DNA of 64,000 nt, from positions 1-64,000 of the forward strand of contig DIWE01000016.1 in the NCBI GenBank assembly GCA_002423435.1. The letters are read 5' to 3'. A program made the translations under genes and the position numbers. Origin of the DNA: Clostridiales bacterium UBA6114 (lineage in GTDB: Bacteria > Bacillota > Clostridia > Oscillospirales > Butyricicoccaceae). This document shows positions 36,184 through 44,494 of this stretch, piece after piece. The notes below the pieces were generated by a model. The model did not search any database, was not told the origin of the DNA, and saw only the letters and a program-made list of their open reading frames with translations. Each line of letters opens with the position of its first letter. The first letter of the stretch is position 1.

Positions 36184-37062
36184 TTACTTGATTTTGGTGA
36201 CGTCCTCTCCGAACCATTTTTCGGAGATCGTCGCCAATGTTCCGTCCGCGGCCATCGCCTTGAGATGTTTTTCAATCTCGGCTTTGAGCGCCTCTTCGCC
36301 CTTTCTGAGCCCGACCGCGTACTCCTCCGGCAGAAGCTCCTCGTCGACCACGCGGAAGTTTTTGCCCTGCTCGGCGATCAGATAGCGGGCCATCGTCGCG
36401 TCCATCACGACGGCGTCGACGGCGCCCATCTCAAGGTCCATCAAAGCGGTCAGGTAATCCTTGTATTCGGTAACTTCTTTCAGACTGTCCTTAAATTCCT
36501 TGTTGTCCTCGATCGCATCGGAGCCGGACGAGCCGCCCTGGACCCCCGCTTTTTTGCCGGCCATGTCGGCCAAAGTATTAACCGGGGAATCGGGCTTTAC
36601 GACAAGTGCGATGTTGTTGTCCATATATGGCTCGGTCAGGGTCAGGTTCTGCCTGCGCTCGTCGGTGATGGAAAAGCCGTTCCAGATGCAGTCGATGTTT
36701 TTCGTGCTCAGCTCCTGCTCCTTCGCCTCCCAGTCGATCGGCTGGAGCGTCAGCTCGACACCCATGCGTTTTGTGACCTCGGCCGCGAGGTCGATGTCGA
36801 AGCCGACAAGCTCGTTTGTCTTTTCATCGCGGAAGCCCATCGGGACAAAGGCCTCGTCAAGCCCCACGATAAAGTTTCCTTTGTCCCTTATGTACTGAAG
36901 GGAGTTGTCGGCGGGCGCCTGCGTCGTTCCCTCCGGCGCCTGCGTGCCCGCGGAGGTCTGGGTGTCGCTTTGCGTCGGGGTCTGGGCGCCCTGCTGGGCG
37001 CAGCCTGCCAGCATGAAAAGAAACAGTGCAAAGGCAAGCGTCAAAGAAATGATCTTACGCAT
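36184..37062 (-). CDS. Amino-acid ABC transporter substrate-binding lipoprotein
   Basis: A 292-residue lipoprotein. The signal peptide ends with the lipobox FMLAGC, so it is tethered to the outer face of the membrane. A Thr/Gln-rich linker (residues 25-50) precedes a family-3 binding domain: GNFIVGLDEAFVPMGFRDEK, ELVGFDIDLAAEVTKRMGVE, DCIWNGFSITDERR, VDAVVMDATMARYLI. The Asp/Arg pattern (GFDIDL) fits polar amino acids such as glutamine, histidine or cystine. First gene of its operon, with the palindrome-bearing promoter upstream. Confidence 0.93.
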   Translation of the reverse strand: MRKIISLTLAFALFLFMLAGCAQQGAQTPTQSDTQTSAGTQAPEGTTQAPADNSLQYIRDKGNFIVGLDEAFVPMGFRDEKTNELVGFDIDLAAEVTKRMGVELTLQPIDWEAKEQELSTKNIDCIWNGFSITDERRQNLTLTEPYMDNNIALVVKPDSPVNTLADMAGKKAGVQGGSSGSDAIEDNKEFKDSLKEVTEYKDYLTALMDLEMGAVDAVVMDATMARYLIAEQGKNFRVVDEELLPEEYAVGLRKGEEALKAEIEKHLKAMAADGTLATISEKWFGEDVTKIK

Positions 37063-37108
37063 AATCTTACTCTCCTAAACGATCATAATTATAAACCCTC
37101 TTTATCCA

Positions 37109-37138
37109 CTTAACAAACCGACGGATCGGTTTGTTAAG
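37109..37138 (-). promoter_or_regulatory. Perfect 13-bp-arm operator palindrome
   Basis: CTTAACAAACCGA and TCGGTTTGTTAAG flank a 4-base CGGA centre. It starts 9 bases downstream of the -10 hexamer on the minus strand, over the likely transcription start and leader of the ABC operon. This is the layout of a repressor operator; AAACCG-N4-CGGTTT-type sites are common for TetR-family repressors. No regulator gene is adjacent. Confidence 0.6.
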
Positions 37139-37146
37139 CAGATATC

Positions 37147-37174
37147 ATTTTATCACTTTATCGAAATAAATCAA
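37147..37174 (-). promoter_or_regulatory. Promoter of the amino-acid ABC operon
   Basis: On the minus strand TTGATT and TAAAAT are separated by 16 bases, about 85 bases before the lipoprotein start. Confidence 0.55.
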
Positions 37175-37182
37175 GAATTCTT

Positions 37183-37219
37183 TCTGAGTGCCGACAAAGC
37201 CGACACTCTCCAGAGAGTA
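37183..37219. repeat. Two-hairpin repeat, copy 1
   Basis: TTCTGAGTGCCGAC-AAA-GCCGACACTC (pairing as GAGTGTCGGC/GTCGGCACTC with G-U pairs on the minus strand) is followed 6 bases later by GAGTAT-CCAA-ATACTC. The same two-hairpin plan and the core TTCTGAGTG-x-CGAC recur at 59752-59801. It lies 3' of the GH3 gene and just upstream of the ABC promoter. Confidence 0.5.
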
Positions 37220-37237
37220 TCCAAATACTCCCGTATT

Positions 37238-38422
37238 TCAATGCAGGAGTCCGTACTTTTCCTTCATGGCCAGGATATGCCCCACGGCCTCATTGAGTCT
37301 GTCTGCGGACAGCTCTCCGCTTTTAAGGGCCTCGGCCAGGGCAAGGCGCATCCGATTTTGCTTTTCCGGGTCGGGCGGCGCGATGATCATGTCGGCGCCC
37401 GCGCCGACGGCGAGGACGGCGGCGTCTTCAGGGGAATAGCTTTCCGTAATGGCCGACATGTCCATGCTGTCGGTCAGGATCACGCCCTCGAAACCAAATT
37501 TCTCCCGCAGAAGGCCGGTCAGCATCTTTTTGGAAAGGCTTGCGGGAAGGCCGCTATCGTCGAGCGCCGGGCACGCGATATGTCCGGCGAGGACCGCGTC
37601 GATCCCGGCCTCTGCGGCGCGCCGGAAGGGGTAAAGCTCGACGCGCTCGAGCCGCGTAAGGTCGTGCTTTAACACCGGCAGCGCCTTGTGGGAGTCGACC
37701 GAGGTGTCGCCGTGGCCGGGGAAGTGCTTCGCGCAGGCGGGTGTCCCGCCGTCCTCCGAGCCTTTTGCAAACTGCAGGGCGAATTCGGCGGCCGTTTCCG
37801 GATCATCCGAGAAGGCGCGGTCGCCGATTATCGGGTTTTTCGGGTTGGTGTCGACGTCGAAAACGGGCGCCAAATTGAAATTGATCCCGAGGGCAAGGAG
37901 TCCGGTCGCCGTCGAATACCCGGCGTCATAGGCGTTTTCCGGGTCCCCCGTCTTTCCGATCTCGCGGGCGGACGGGAAAACGGTCATCTCGTCGCGGATG
38001 CGCACGACCCTTCCGCCCTCCTGGTCGACGGCGATCCACGCGTCCATTCCGCAGGTTTCCTCGGAGAGCTCCCGGATCTCTTTTGAAAGCGCCCTTGCCG
38101 TTTCGGCGTCGGGGATGTTCGCGGAGAAAAGGATCACGTTTGAAAAGAAATTTTCGGTAAAATGCGCTTTGATCTCGGGCGTCAGCTCAGTCCCCGAAAA
38201 CGGAACCATCAGGAGCTGGCCGATTTTCTGCGCGTCGGTCATGGAGGAAAGGAGAATTTCCGCCCGGCTTTTTGGAGGGGGCGGAGGCGGAGCCGGGGGC
38301 GCGCCGTCTGTTGCGGAGGAAGGGGAAGTCGTATCCGGCGGCGCCGGAGAAACGAAGGCGCAGGCGCAAAGCGCCGGGAAAAGGCACAGCGCGGCAATCA
38401 TCTTATAAAAACAGTTCTTCAA
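37238..38422 (-). CDS. Glycoside hydrolase family 3 lipoprotein, NagZ-like
   Basis: A 394-residue GH3 enzyme. The TTG start is chosen because GGAGGGTAATGCC lies just before it, while the longer frame has no site. A short lipoprotein signal follows (LCLFPALCAC), then a Pro-rich linker (APPAPPPPPPK). GH3 beta-N-acetylhexosaminidase marks are AWIAVDQEGGRVVRI, ACAKHFPGHGDTSVDSHKAL, the nucleophile Asp in GVILTDSMDMSAI, and VLAGHIACPALD. The His in HGDTSVDSH is the acid/base diad of NagZ. It removes GlcNAc from wall fragments, probably outside the cell because of the lipid anchor. Confidence 0.9.
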   Translation of the reverse strand: MKNCFYKMIAALCLFPALCACAFVSPAPPDTTSPSSATDGAPPAPPPPPPKSRAEILLSSMTDAQKIGQLLMVPFSGTELTPEIKAHFTENFFSNVILFSANIPDAETARALSKEIRELSEETCGMDAWIAVDQEGGRVVRIRDEMTVFPSAREIGKTGDPENAYDAGYSTATGLLALGINFNLAPVFDVDTNPKNPIIGDRAFSDDPETAAEFALQFAKGSEDGGTPACAKHFPGHGDTSVDSHKALPVLKHDLTRLERVELYPFRRAAEAGIDAVLAGHIACPALDDSGLPASLSKKMLTGLLREKFGFEGVILTDSMDMSAITESYSPEDAAVLAVGAGADMIIAPPDPEKQNRMRLALAEALKSGELSADRLNEAVGHILAMKEKYGLLH

Positions 38423-38442
38423 GGCATTACCCTCCACAGAGC

Positions 38443-38468
38443 GTTTCACGCCGCTTGCGGCATGAAAC
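38443..38468 (-). promoter_or_regulatory. Hairpin in the GH3 leader
   Basis: GTTTCACGCCGC and GCGGCATGAAAC pair (one wobble) around a two-base loop, 20 bases before the TTG start and just upstream of the ribosome site. It could affect translation or be an operator. Confidence 0.4.
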
Positions 38469-38673
38469 AGGCCGAAAAATACAAGTAATTTCTCATTCAT
38501 TATTATTACACGGGAAAATGCGGAATGATAGAGTCGGATATCCGCGAAAAGAGAAAAAAAAATATCCCAATTTTAGAAATAATATGGCAATTATAGTGCG
38601 AATTTGGTAAAATAGGCATTATTAACAAACGGCGGATAAATTCCGGTTGGTTTGAGGAGAGATTCAAAAGGCC

Positions 38674-39246
38674 ATGGAGCTATTAAAGGACAGGATCTTA
38701 AAGGACGGAATTGTAAAAGAGGGGGATATCCTGAAAGTCGACAGCTTTTTGAATCATCAGATTGACATCGCACTTTACGATTTGATCGGCGCGGAATTTA
38801 AGCGCCTTTTTCAGGGAAAGAATATTAACAAAATATTGACAATTGAAGCATCCGGCATAGGACTTGCCTGCATAACGGCGCAGCATTTCCGCGTGCCGGT
38901 CGTTTTTGCCAAAAAGAGCCAGTCGATGAATCTGGAAGGCGAGGTCTATGTAACGTCCGTCTATTCCTATACCCACCGGAAAACATATGACGTGCTCGTC
39001 GAGAAGAAGTTCCTCAAGGAGTCGGACAACATCCTGATCATCGACGATTTTCTGGCGCGGGGAAATGCGCTTTTAGGTCTGATCGACATTGTGAGGCAGT
39101 CGGGCGCGACGCTTTCCGGCGCGGGGATCGCGATTGAAAAGGGCTTCCAGGAGGGCGGAGCGATCGTCAGAAGGATGGGGGTCGACGTAAAATCGCTTGC
39201 GATCATCGAAAGCATGAAGGACGGAAAAATAACCTTCCGCAGTTAA
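38674..39246 (+). CDS. xpt: Xanthine phosphoribosyltransferase
   Basis: A 190-residue Xpt, the usual length. Marks are the start MELLKDRILKDGIVKEGDIL, VDSFLNHQIDIAL, the PRPP loop region ILIIDDFLARGNALLGLID and ITFRS at the end. It converts xanthine and PRPP to XMP. GAGGAGAGATTCAAAAGGCC precedes the ATG. No purine riboswitch is seen upstream, unlike many Firmicutes xpt genes. It lies directly upstream of a BMP-type nucleoside transporter, which makes a purine uptake and salvage unit. Confidence 0.95.
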   Translation: MELLKDRILKDGIVKEGDILKVDSFLNHQIDIALYDLIGAEFKRLFQGKNINKILTIEASGIGLACITAQHFRVPVVFAKKSQSMNLEGEVYVTSVYSYTHRKTYDVLVEKKFLKESDNILIIDDFLARGNALLGLIDIVRQSGATLSGAGIAIEKGFQEGGAIVRRMGVDVKSLAIIESMKDGKITFRS

Positions 39247-39298
39247 AGCAGCTGTTTTTATTTTAATATAAATCCAGAAATTCTATGGAGGTACTGAA

Positions 39299-40456
39299 AT
39301 GAGTAAGAAAATTTTAGCGGTGCTCCTTGCCACGGCTCTGTTTGCGGCCCTGTGCATCGGCTGCACCCCGAAGACGCCCGCGCCGACTACCACCGCGCCC
39401 GCCACGACTGGCACGACGGGCACCGAGGCGGGAGACACCGGGATGAAAGCGATCCCGAAGGATCAGATTCAGGTCGGCTTTGTCTATATCGGCTCCGCGA
39501 CCGACGGCGGCTATTCCCAGGCGCACGACACGGGCAGGAAGGAGCTCGAAGAGAAGCTCGGCGTGAAAACCCAGTACGTCGAAAATGTTCCGGAAAATGC
39601 CGACTGTGAAAAGGCGATCCGCGACTTGATCGACCAGGGCTGCAACGTGATCTATGCCAACAGCTTCAATTACGGCGATTATGTCTTAAACGTCGCGAAG
39701 GATCATCCGGAGGTTTATTTCGGACATGCAACGGGGCTGAAAATGGCCGACAACGTATCCGTTTACATGGGCAGGATCGAGGAGCCCCGTTATCTTTCCG
39801 GCATCGCCGCGGGCCTTAGGACCAAGTCCAACAAGATCGGATATGTCGCCGCGATGCCGATCGCGGAAGTGGTCAGAGGCATCAACGCCTTTACGCTGGG
39901 CGTGCGCTCGGTAAACCCGGACGCGACCGTGGAAGTCGTCTGGATCAACACCTGGTATGACCCGACGCTGGAGAAATCGGCGGCAGTTGAGCTCTTAAAC
40001 CGCGGCTGCGACGTGATCGCGCAGCATTGCGACACGACCGGCCCGCAGATCGCGGCGCAGGAAAAGGGCGCCTATGCCGTCGGGTACAACTCCCCGACCA
40101 AGGACGCCGCTCCGAAAGCGTATCTGACCGCTCCGCTGTTCCATTGGGGCGCCTTCTATGTTGACGACGTGCAGAAAATCATCGACGGCACCTGGACCTC
40201 GAGAGATTATTGGGAAGGGCTCAAAAGCGGAATGGTGTCCCTTGACGACCTGTCTGAAAACTGTGCGGACGGCACGGCGGACAAGGTAAAAGAGGCGCAG
40301 GACAAGATCGTTTCCGGCGAGCTTTCGATCTTTGCGGGACCGCTCAAGGATAACGAGGGCAATGAAAAGGTACCCGCCGGCAAAACGATGACCGACGAGG
40401 AGCTTAAAAGCTGCGACTGGTTTGTCGAGGGCGTGATCGGCAAGGTCGGGCAATAA
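39299..40456 (+). CDS. BMP-family (nucleoside-binding) lipoprotein
   Basis: A 385-residue substrate-binding lipoprotein of the Bmp/PnrA family. The lipobox is ALCIGC, followed by a Thr/Ala/Pro linker. The domain is recognised from QVGFVYIGSATDGGYSQAHD, NVIYANSFNYGDYVLNVA, KIGYVAAMPIAEVVRGINAF and DVIAQHCDTTGPQIAAQEKG. Family members bind purine nucleosides. GGAGGTACTGAA precedes the ATG. The matching ATPase and two permeases follow. Confidence 0.93.
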   Translation: MSKKILAVLLATALFAALCIGCTPKTPAPTTTAPATTGTTGTEAGDTGMKAIPKDQIQVGFVYIGSATDGGYSQAHDTGRKELEEKLGVKTQYVENVPENADCEKAIRDLIDQGCNVIYANSFNYGDYVLNVAKDHPEVYFGHATGLKMADNVSVYMGRIEEPRYLSGIAAGLRTKSNKIGYVAAMPIAEVVRGINAFTLGVRSVNPDATVEVVWINTWYDPTLEKSAAVELLNRGCDVIAQHCDTTGPQIAAQEKGAYAVGYNSPTKDAAPKAYLTAPLFHWGAFYVDDVQKIIDGTWTSRDYWEGLKSGMVSLDDLSENCADGTADKVKEAQDKIVSGELSIFAGPLKDNEGNEKVPAGKTMTDEELKSCDWFVEGVIGKVGQ

Positions 40457-40548
40457 TCGGTTTTTAGTGACTGTAACAGCGGTCGTGTGAAAGGGCTCTT
40501 TCACACGATCGCCGTTTTGAAAAGCCAAGAAAAGTGGGGGGCCTCAGG

Positions 40549-42057
40549 ATGGAAAACGCCTATATCGAGCTTCAGGGCATTACAAAATCATTTGGTCCGG
40601 TTGTCGCAAACAAAAATATCAATTTCTCCGTCCGCAAGGGGGAAATCCATGCGATCCTGGGGGAGAACGGCTCGGGAAAAAGCACGCTGATGAACATGCT
40701 GTCGGGGATCTACCAGCCGGACGGCGGGTCGATCCTGATCGACGGGAAGAAAACCGTCTTTAATTCCCCGAAGGATTCCATTCAGGCAAGAATCGGGATG
40801 GTGCATCAGCATTTCAAGCTGATCGACGTTTTGACGGCAAAAGAAAATATCGTCCTGGGCCGGCGCAAAACGGCGCTTGTCAAAGGCAAAAAGCTTTCGG
40901 AGGATATCTATAAAATTGAAAAAAAGTACGGGCTTATTGTAAACCCGGATAAAAAAATATATCAGATGTCGGTCAGCGAAAAGCAGACCGTCGAAATCCT
41001 GAAGGTGCTCTACCGCGGTGCAAACGTCCTGATATTAGACGAGCCGACGGCGGTTTTGACCCCGCAGGAGATCAAAAACCTGTTTTCGATCCTTCGCAAC
41101 ATGAGAGACGAAGAAAACTGCATCGTGATCATCACCCACAAACTAAACGAGGTGATGGAGATCTCCGACTGCGTCACGGTGCTTCGGCGCGGCGAGAGCG
41201 TCAAAACGCTGAGAACCCGGGAAACAAACGTGCAGGAGCTCACCGAGCTCATGGTCGGGCGGCCGATCTCGCTTGAAATCGAGCGCCCGGAGGTGCCGGA
41301 GGACCGGAAAATACCGCTGCTTGAGGTTCGGAATCTGACCGTGCCCGGCGAGAATGAGTGCTCGTCTGTAAACGATCTTTCCTTTACATTGCATTCAGGC
41401 GAAATCCTCGGCGTCGCCGGCATCGCGGGAAGCGGACAGAAGGAGCTTTGCGAGACCATCGCGGGGCTTATGCGCCCGTCGTCCGGCGACGTGTTGTTCA
41501 AGGGGGAGAGCATCACGCGCTTAAACCCCCGCGAGATTATAAGCCGCGGCGTCAGCATGAGCTTTATCCCGGAGGACAGGCTCGGAATGGGGCTTGTCGG
41601 CGGGATGGACATCGTCGACAATGTCCTGCTCAAGACCTATCAGGATGCAAAGGGTATTTTTATCGACCGCGAGGAAGGGCGGAAAAAGGCCGAGAAGATC
41701 GTGGCGAAATTTTCTATTGCGACGCCCTCGGTGTTCCACGAGGTCAAAAAGCTTTCCGGAGGAAACATCCAGAAGGTGCTATTAGGGCGGGAAATCGACT
41801 TAAACCCTCAGCTGATCATCACGGCATACCCCGTCCGCGGGCTCGATATCGGCGCGTCCTACAATATTTACGATGTGCTGAACGAACAGAAGGTAAAGGG
41901 CGTCGGCATCCTGTTCATCGGGGAGGACCTGGATGTCCTGCTTTCCTTGAGCGACCGGATCCTTGTGCTGTCCGGGGGCCGGATTATGGATATCGTCGAC
42001 GCGAAAACGGCGACAAAGGAGCAGGTCGGGCTCCTGATGCTGGGACACAGGAACTAA
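40549..42057 (+). CDS. Nucleoside ABC transporter, double ATP-binding protein
   Basis: A 502-residue ATPase with two nucleotide-binding halves, as in sugar/nucleoside importers. The ATG at MENAYIELQGITKSFG follows GGGGGGCCTCAGG. The first half has Walker A GENGSGKSTLMNML, signature QMSVSEKQTVEIL and Walker B VLILDEPTAVLTPQE. The second half has the altered Walker A GIAGSGQKELCE and the signature KLSGGNIQKVLLGREI; its Walker B region reads ITAYPVRGLDIGA, where the catalytic glutamate is absent, as is normal for the second half of this group. It works with the BMP lipoprotein. Confidence 0.93.
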   Translation: MENAYIELQGITKSFGPVVANKNINFSVRKGEIHAILGENGSGKSTLMNMLSGIYQPDGGSILIDGKKTVFNSPKDSIQARIGMVHQHFKLIDVLTAKENIVLGRRKTALVKGKKLSEDIYKIEKKYGLIVNPDKKIYQMSVSEKQTVEILKVLYRGANVLILDEPTAVLTPQEIKNLFSILRNMRDEENCIVIITHKLNEVMEISDCVTVLRRGESVKTLRTRETNVQELTELMVGRPISLEIERPEVPEDRKIPLLEVRNLTVPGENECSSVNDLSFTLHSGEILGVAGIAGSGQKELCETIAGLMRPSSGDVLFKGESITRLNPREIISRGVSMSFIPEDRLGMGLVGGMDIVDNVLLKTYQDAKGIFIDREEGRKKAEKIVAKFSIATPSVFHEVKKLSGGNIQKVLLGREIDLNPQLIITAYPVRGLDIGASYNIYDVLNEQKVKGVGILFIGEDLDVLLSLSDRILVLSGGRIMDIVDAKTATKEQVGLLMLGHRN

Positions 42058-42071
42058 AGGAGGGGCGAGGA

Positions 42072-43169
42072 ATGTTCAAGATCGTAAAAAAAACGGAGAC
42101 CACGCCGCTCCAGAGCGCGCTCATGCGCGCCGCCGCCGCCGTCTGCGCGCTTTTGTGCGCGGCGGTCATCATGGCGGTGATCGGACATAATCCCGTTCAG
42201 GTGTATTCCGAGATCATAAAGGGTTCGGTCGGCACGGCCTACCGTTTCCGGGAAACCGTCAACAAGGCGATTCCCCTCGTCGTTTTGTCTCTTGGGATCG
42301 CGGTCGCCTTCCGCATGAAGTTCTGGAACATCGGCGCGGAGGGCCAGTTTTACATGGGCGCGTACGGCGCGTCCCTGATCGCGCTGTTTTTCCCCGGGCT
42401 GCCGATGATACCGATGCTCGTTTTGATGTTCGCCATGTCCCTGCTGTTCGGCGGCCTCTGGGCGCTCATCCCGGCTTTTTTCCGGATGAAATTTTCGACG
42501 AGCGAGACGCTTATCACGCTGATGCTCAACTATGTCGCGATCCGTTGGGTGACGTATCTGCAGTACGGGCCGTGGAAGGACCCCGCTGCGGGAGGGATGC
42601 CGAAAATCGCCCGGTTTCCGGACGCCGGTGTTTTGCCGAAGGCGCTCGGCGTGCACATCGGCTGGGTAATCGCGCTGGTTCTCGTCGCCGCCATTTACAT
42701 CCTGATGCGGTCGACTAAGCTCGGGTATGAAATATCCGTGCTCGGGGAGAACGCGAATACGGCGCATTACGCCGGAATGAACGTGAAAAAGATCATCACC
42801 GTCGCCGTGATGCTCTCCGGCGGGCTCTGCGGCGCCGCCGGAATGATGCAGGCATCGGCGATCGAGCACTCGCTTTCCTACCAGCTTTCCGGCGGGCTCG
42901 GCTTTACGGCGATCATCACCGCGTGGCTTGCCCATTTAAACCCGCTTTTGGTCGTCGCGGTGTCGTTTCTTTTTGCCGTGCTTTTGCAGGGGGGCGCGTA
43001 CATCCAGTCGGCCCTGCAGATCCCTGCCGCCGTCGCGCTGATGCTTCAGGGGGTTATCCTGTTTTTCGTTTTAGGCAGCGAATTTTTCTTAAATTACAGC
43101 ATTGTTTCAAAAAAGGAGCTTGAGAAGCTCGCCGTAAAGAAAGCCGTGGAGGGTGAGCGAAATGAATGA
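42072..43169 (+). CDS. Nucleoside ABC transporter permease 1
   Basis: A 365-residue permease of the BmpC/NupP (COG4603-like) group. The start is the ATG behind GGAGGGGCGAGGA; the much longer open frame upstream lies over the ATPase gene. Marks are KAIPLVVLSLGIAVAFRMKF, WNIGAEGQFYMGAYGAS and LSGGLCGAAGMMQAS. About ten membrane helices. It overlaps the next permease by 8 bases. Confidence 0.93.
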   Translation: MFKIVKKTETTPLQSALMRAAAAVCALLCAAVIMAVIGHNPVQVYSEIIKGSVGTAYRFRETVNKAIPLVVLSLGIAVAFRMKFWNIGAEGQFYMGAYGASLIALFFPGLPMIPMLVLMFAMSLLFGGLWALIPAFFRMKFSTSETLITLMLNYVAIRWVTYLQYGPWKDPAAGGMPKIARFPDAGVLPKALGVHIGWVIALVLVAAIYILMRSTKLGYEISVLGENANTAHYAGMNVKKIITVAVMLSGGLCGAAGMMQASAIEHSLSYQLSGGLGFTAIITAWLAHLNPLLVVAVSFLFAVLLQGGAYIQSALQIPAAVALMLQGVILFFVLGSEFFLNYSIVSKKELEKLAVKKAVEGERNE

Positions 43170-44130
43170 TTTTGTAACGGCGACGGCGCTGTTTTTGCAG
43201 ACGGCGGTACAGGTCGGGACGCCCCTTCTGTTCGGCACGCTCGGCGGCATCTTAAACGAAAAGGCGGGAAACTTAAATCTCGGCATCGAGGGGATGATGC
43301 TGATGGGCGCCGTCATCGGGTTCAAGGCGGCGTATGCGACGGGCAGCCCGGGACTTTCCATTTTCTGCGCGGGGCTCGCGGGGCTTCTAGGCGCCCTGAT
43401 CTACGCGTTCATCACCGTGTCCTTAAAAGGAAACCACGTCGTGACCGGCCTTGCGCTGACCACCTTCGGCACGGGATTTTCCGGCTTTTTAGGCTTAAAG
43501 CTCGTCGGGATCGCGCTGCCGGAAAAGCTGACGCAGGCGCTTGCCCCGGTCAGGGTGCCGGTGCTTTGCGACATTCCGATCCTGGGCAAAATGTTTTTTG
43601 AGCAGAGCGTCTATGTGCACTTGGCACTTCTCTGTGCCGTTTTGATGTACCTGTATCTGTATAAGACGGGAGTCGGGCTTTCCCTTCGCGCGACGGGTGA
43701 AAACCCGGCGGCGGCGGACGCGTCCGGTATAAACGTCGCGCTTTACAAATATGTCAATATCCTCGCGGGCGGGTTTTTGTGCGGCATGGGCGGCGCGTTT
43801 TTGTCGATCGTCTTCGTGCCGAGGTGGCAGGAGAATATCACGGCCGGCATGGGCTGGATCGCGGTGGCGCTCGTGATCTTCTCCACATGGAACCCCGCGA
43901 AGGCGATTTTCGGCGCTTACTTTTTCGGCGCGCTCAAAGGCATCGGCTTCAAGATCCAGAATCTCGCGATCCCCATGTTCGGCAGGGACGTCTATATCTC
44001 GTCGCAGCTTCTCGACATGCTGCCCTATCTCATGACGATCGTCGTGCTCGTCATGATCACAATGCGCAAGAAACGGGAGAACCAGCCGCCGGCCTCCCTC
44101 GGAAATCCGTATTTCCGCGAGGACAGGTAG
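43162..44130 (+). CDS. Nucleoside ABC transporter permease 2
   Basis: A 322-residue permease of the NupQ (COG1079-like) group. The ATG follows GGAGGGTGAGCGAA inside the end of permease 1, showing coupling. Marks are TPLLFGTLGGILNEKAGNLN, LGIEGMMLMGAVIGF and YFFGALKGIGFKIQN. It is the last gene of xpt-bmp-ABC-permease-permease. Confidence 0.93.
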   Translation: MNDFVTATALFLQTAVQVGTPLLFGTLGGILNEKAGNLNLGIEGMMLMGAVIGFKAAYATGSPGLSIFCAGLAGLLGALIYAFITVSLKGNHVVTGLALTTFGTGFSGFLGLKLVGIALPEKLTQALAPVRVPVLCDIPILGKMFFEQSVYVHLALLCAVLMYLYLYKTGVGLSLRATGENPAAADASGINVALYKYVNILAGGFLCGMGGAFLSIVFVPRWQENITAGMGWIAVALVIFSTWNPAKAIFGAYFFGALKGIGFKIQNLAIPMFGRDVYISSQLLDMLPYLMTIVVLVMITMRKKRENQPPASLGNPYFREDR

Positions 44131-44172
44131 CAAAAAAACCAAAAATGGCGGCGCTTCGTATATGTCGGACGA

Positions 44173-44201
44173 TTGACAAACAAAAAAATGTGGTATACTA
44201 T
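44173..44201 (+). promoter_or_regulatory. Promoter of thrS
   Basis: TTGACA and TACTAT with a 17-base spacer, directly upstream of the T-box leader. Confidence 0.7.
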
Positions 44202-44204
44202 AAT

Positions 44205-44455
44205 AAAGATATCTGTTCCGGCGATGACGGGGGAAAAAACCGTTTTGAAAAGTGCCAAGAGAGGGACCGGCCGCGGCTGAAAGCCGTCCCGCACGGATAA
44301 CGGAGATATACCGCCCTCCGAGCCCGCTTTAATAGAGCGCGTCTGCCCCGCGTTAAGGGGAAATAAGCGGCGCTTTTTTAGCGCATGCAGGGTGGAACCG
44401 TGCGGAAATCAATCCTCACCCCTGGAATCTCGGGGCGGGGATTTTTGTTTTTAAA
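44205..44455 (+). promoter_or_regulatory. T-box riboswitch (tRNA-Thr sensing)
   Basis: A T-box leader before thrS. The antiterminator contains the canonical AGGGTGGAACCGTGCG (44389-44404), which pairs with the uncharged tRNA end. Stem I carries AGAGAGGG and the apical GGCTGAAAGCC. A likely specifier ACC (threonine) is at 44311-44313 in GATAT-ACC-GCC. The terminator is AATCC...CACCCC / GGGG...GGATTTTTG at about 44410-44450. Uncharged tRNA-Thr would allow read-through into thrS. Confidence 0.92.
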
Positions 44456-44494
44456 ATACCCGAAAATCATATGAAACGAAAGGAATTGATTTTC

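Noticed and set aside
38501..38673. Purine riboswitch before xpt
   Set aside because: Expected because xpt often has one, but no conserved aptamer loops or terminator pair could be found in the 170 bases upstream.
41358..42071. Upstream extension of the nucleoside permease frame
   Set aside because: It lies over the ATPase gene in another frame. The real start has a strong ribosome site at 42072.
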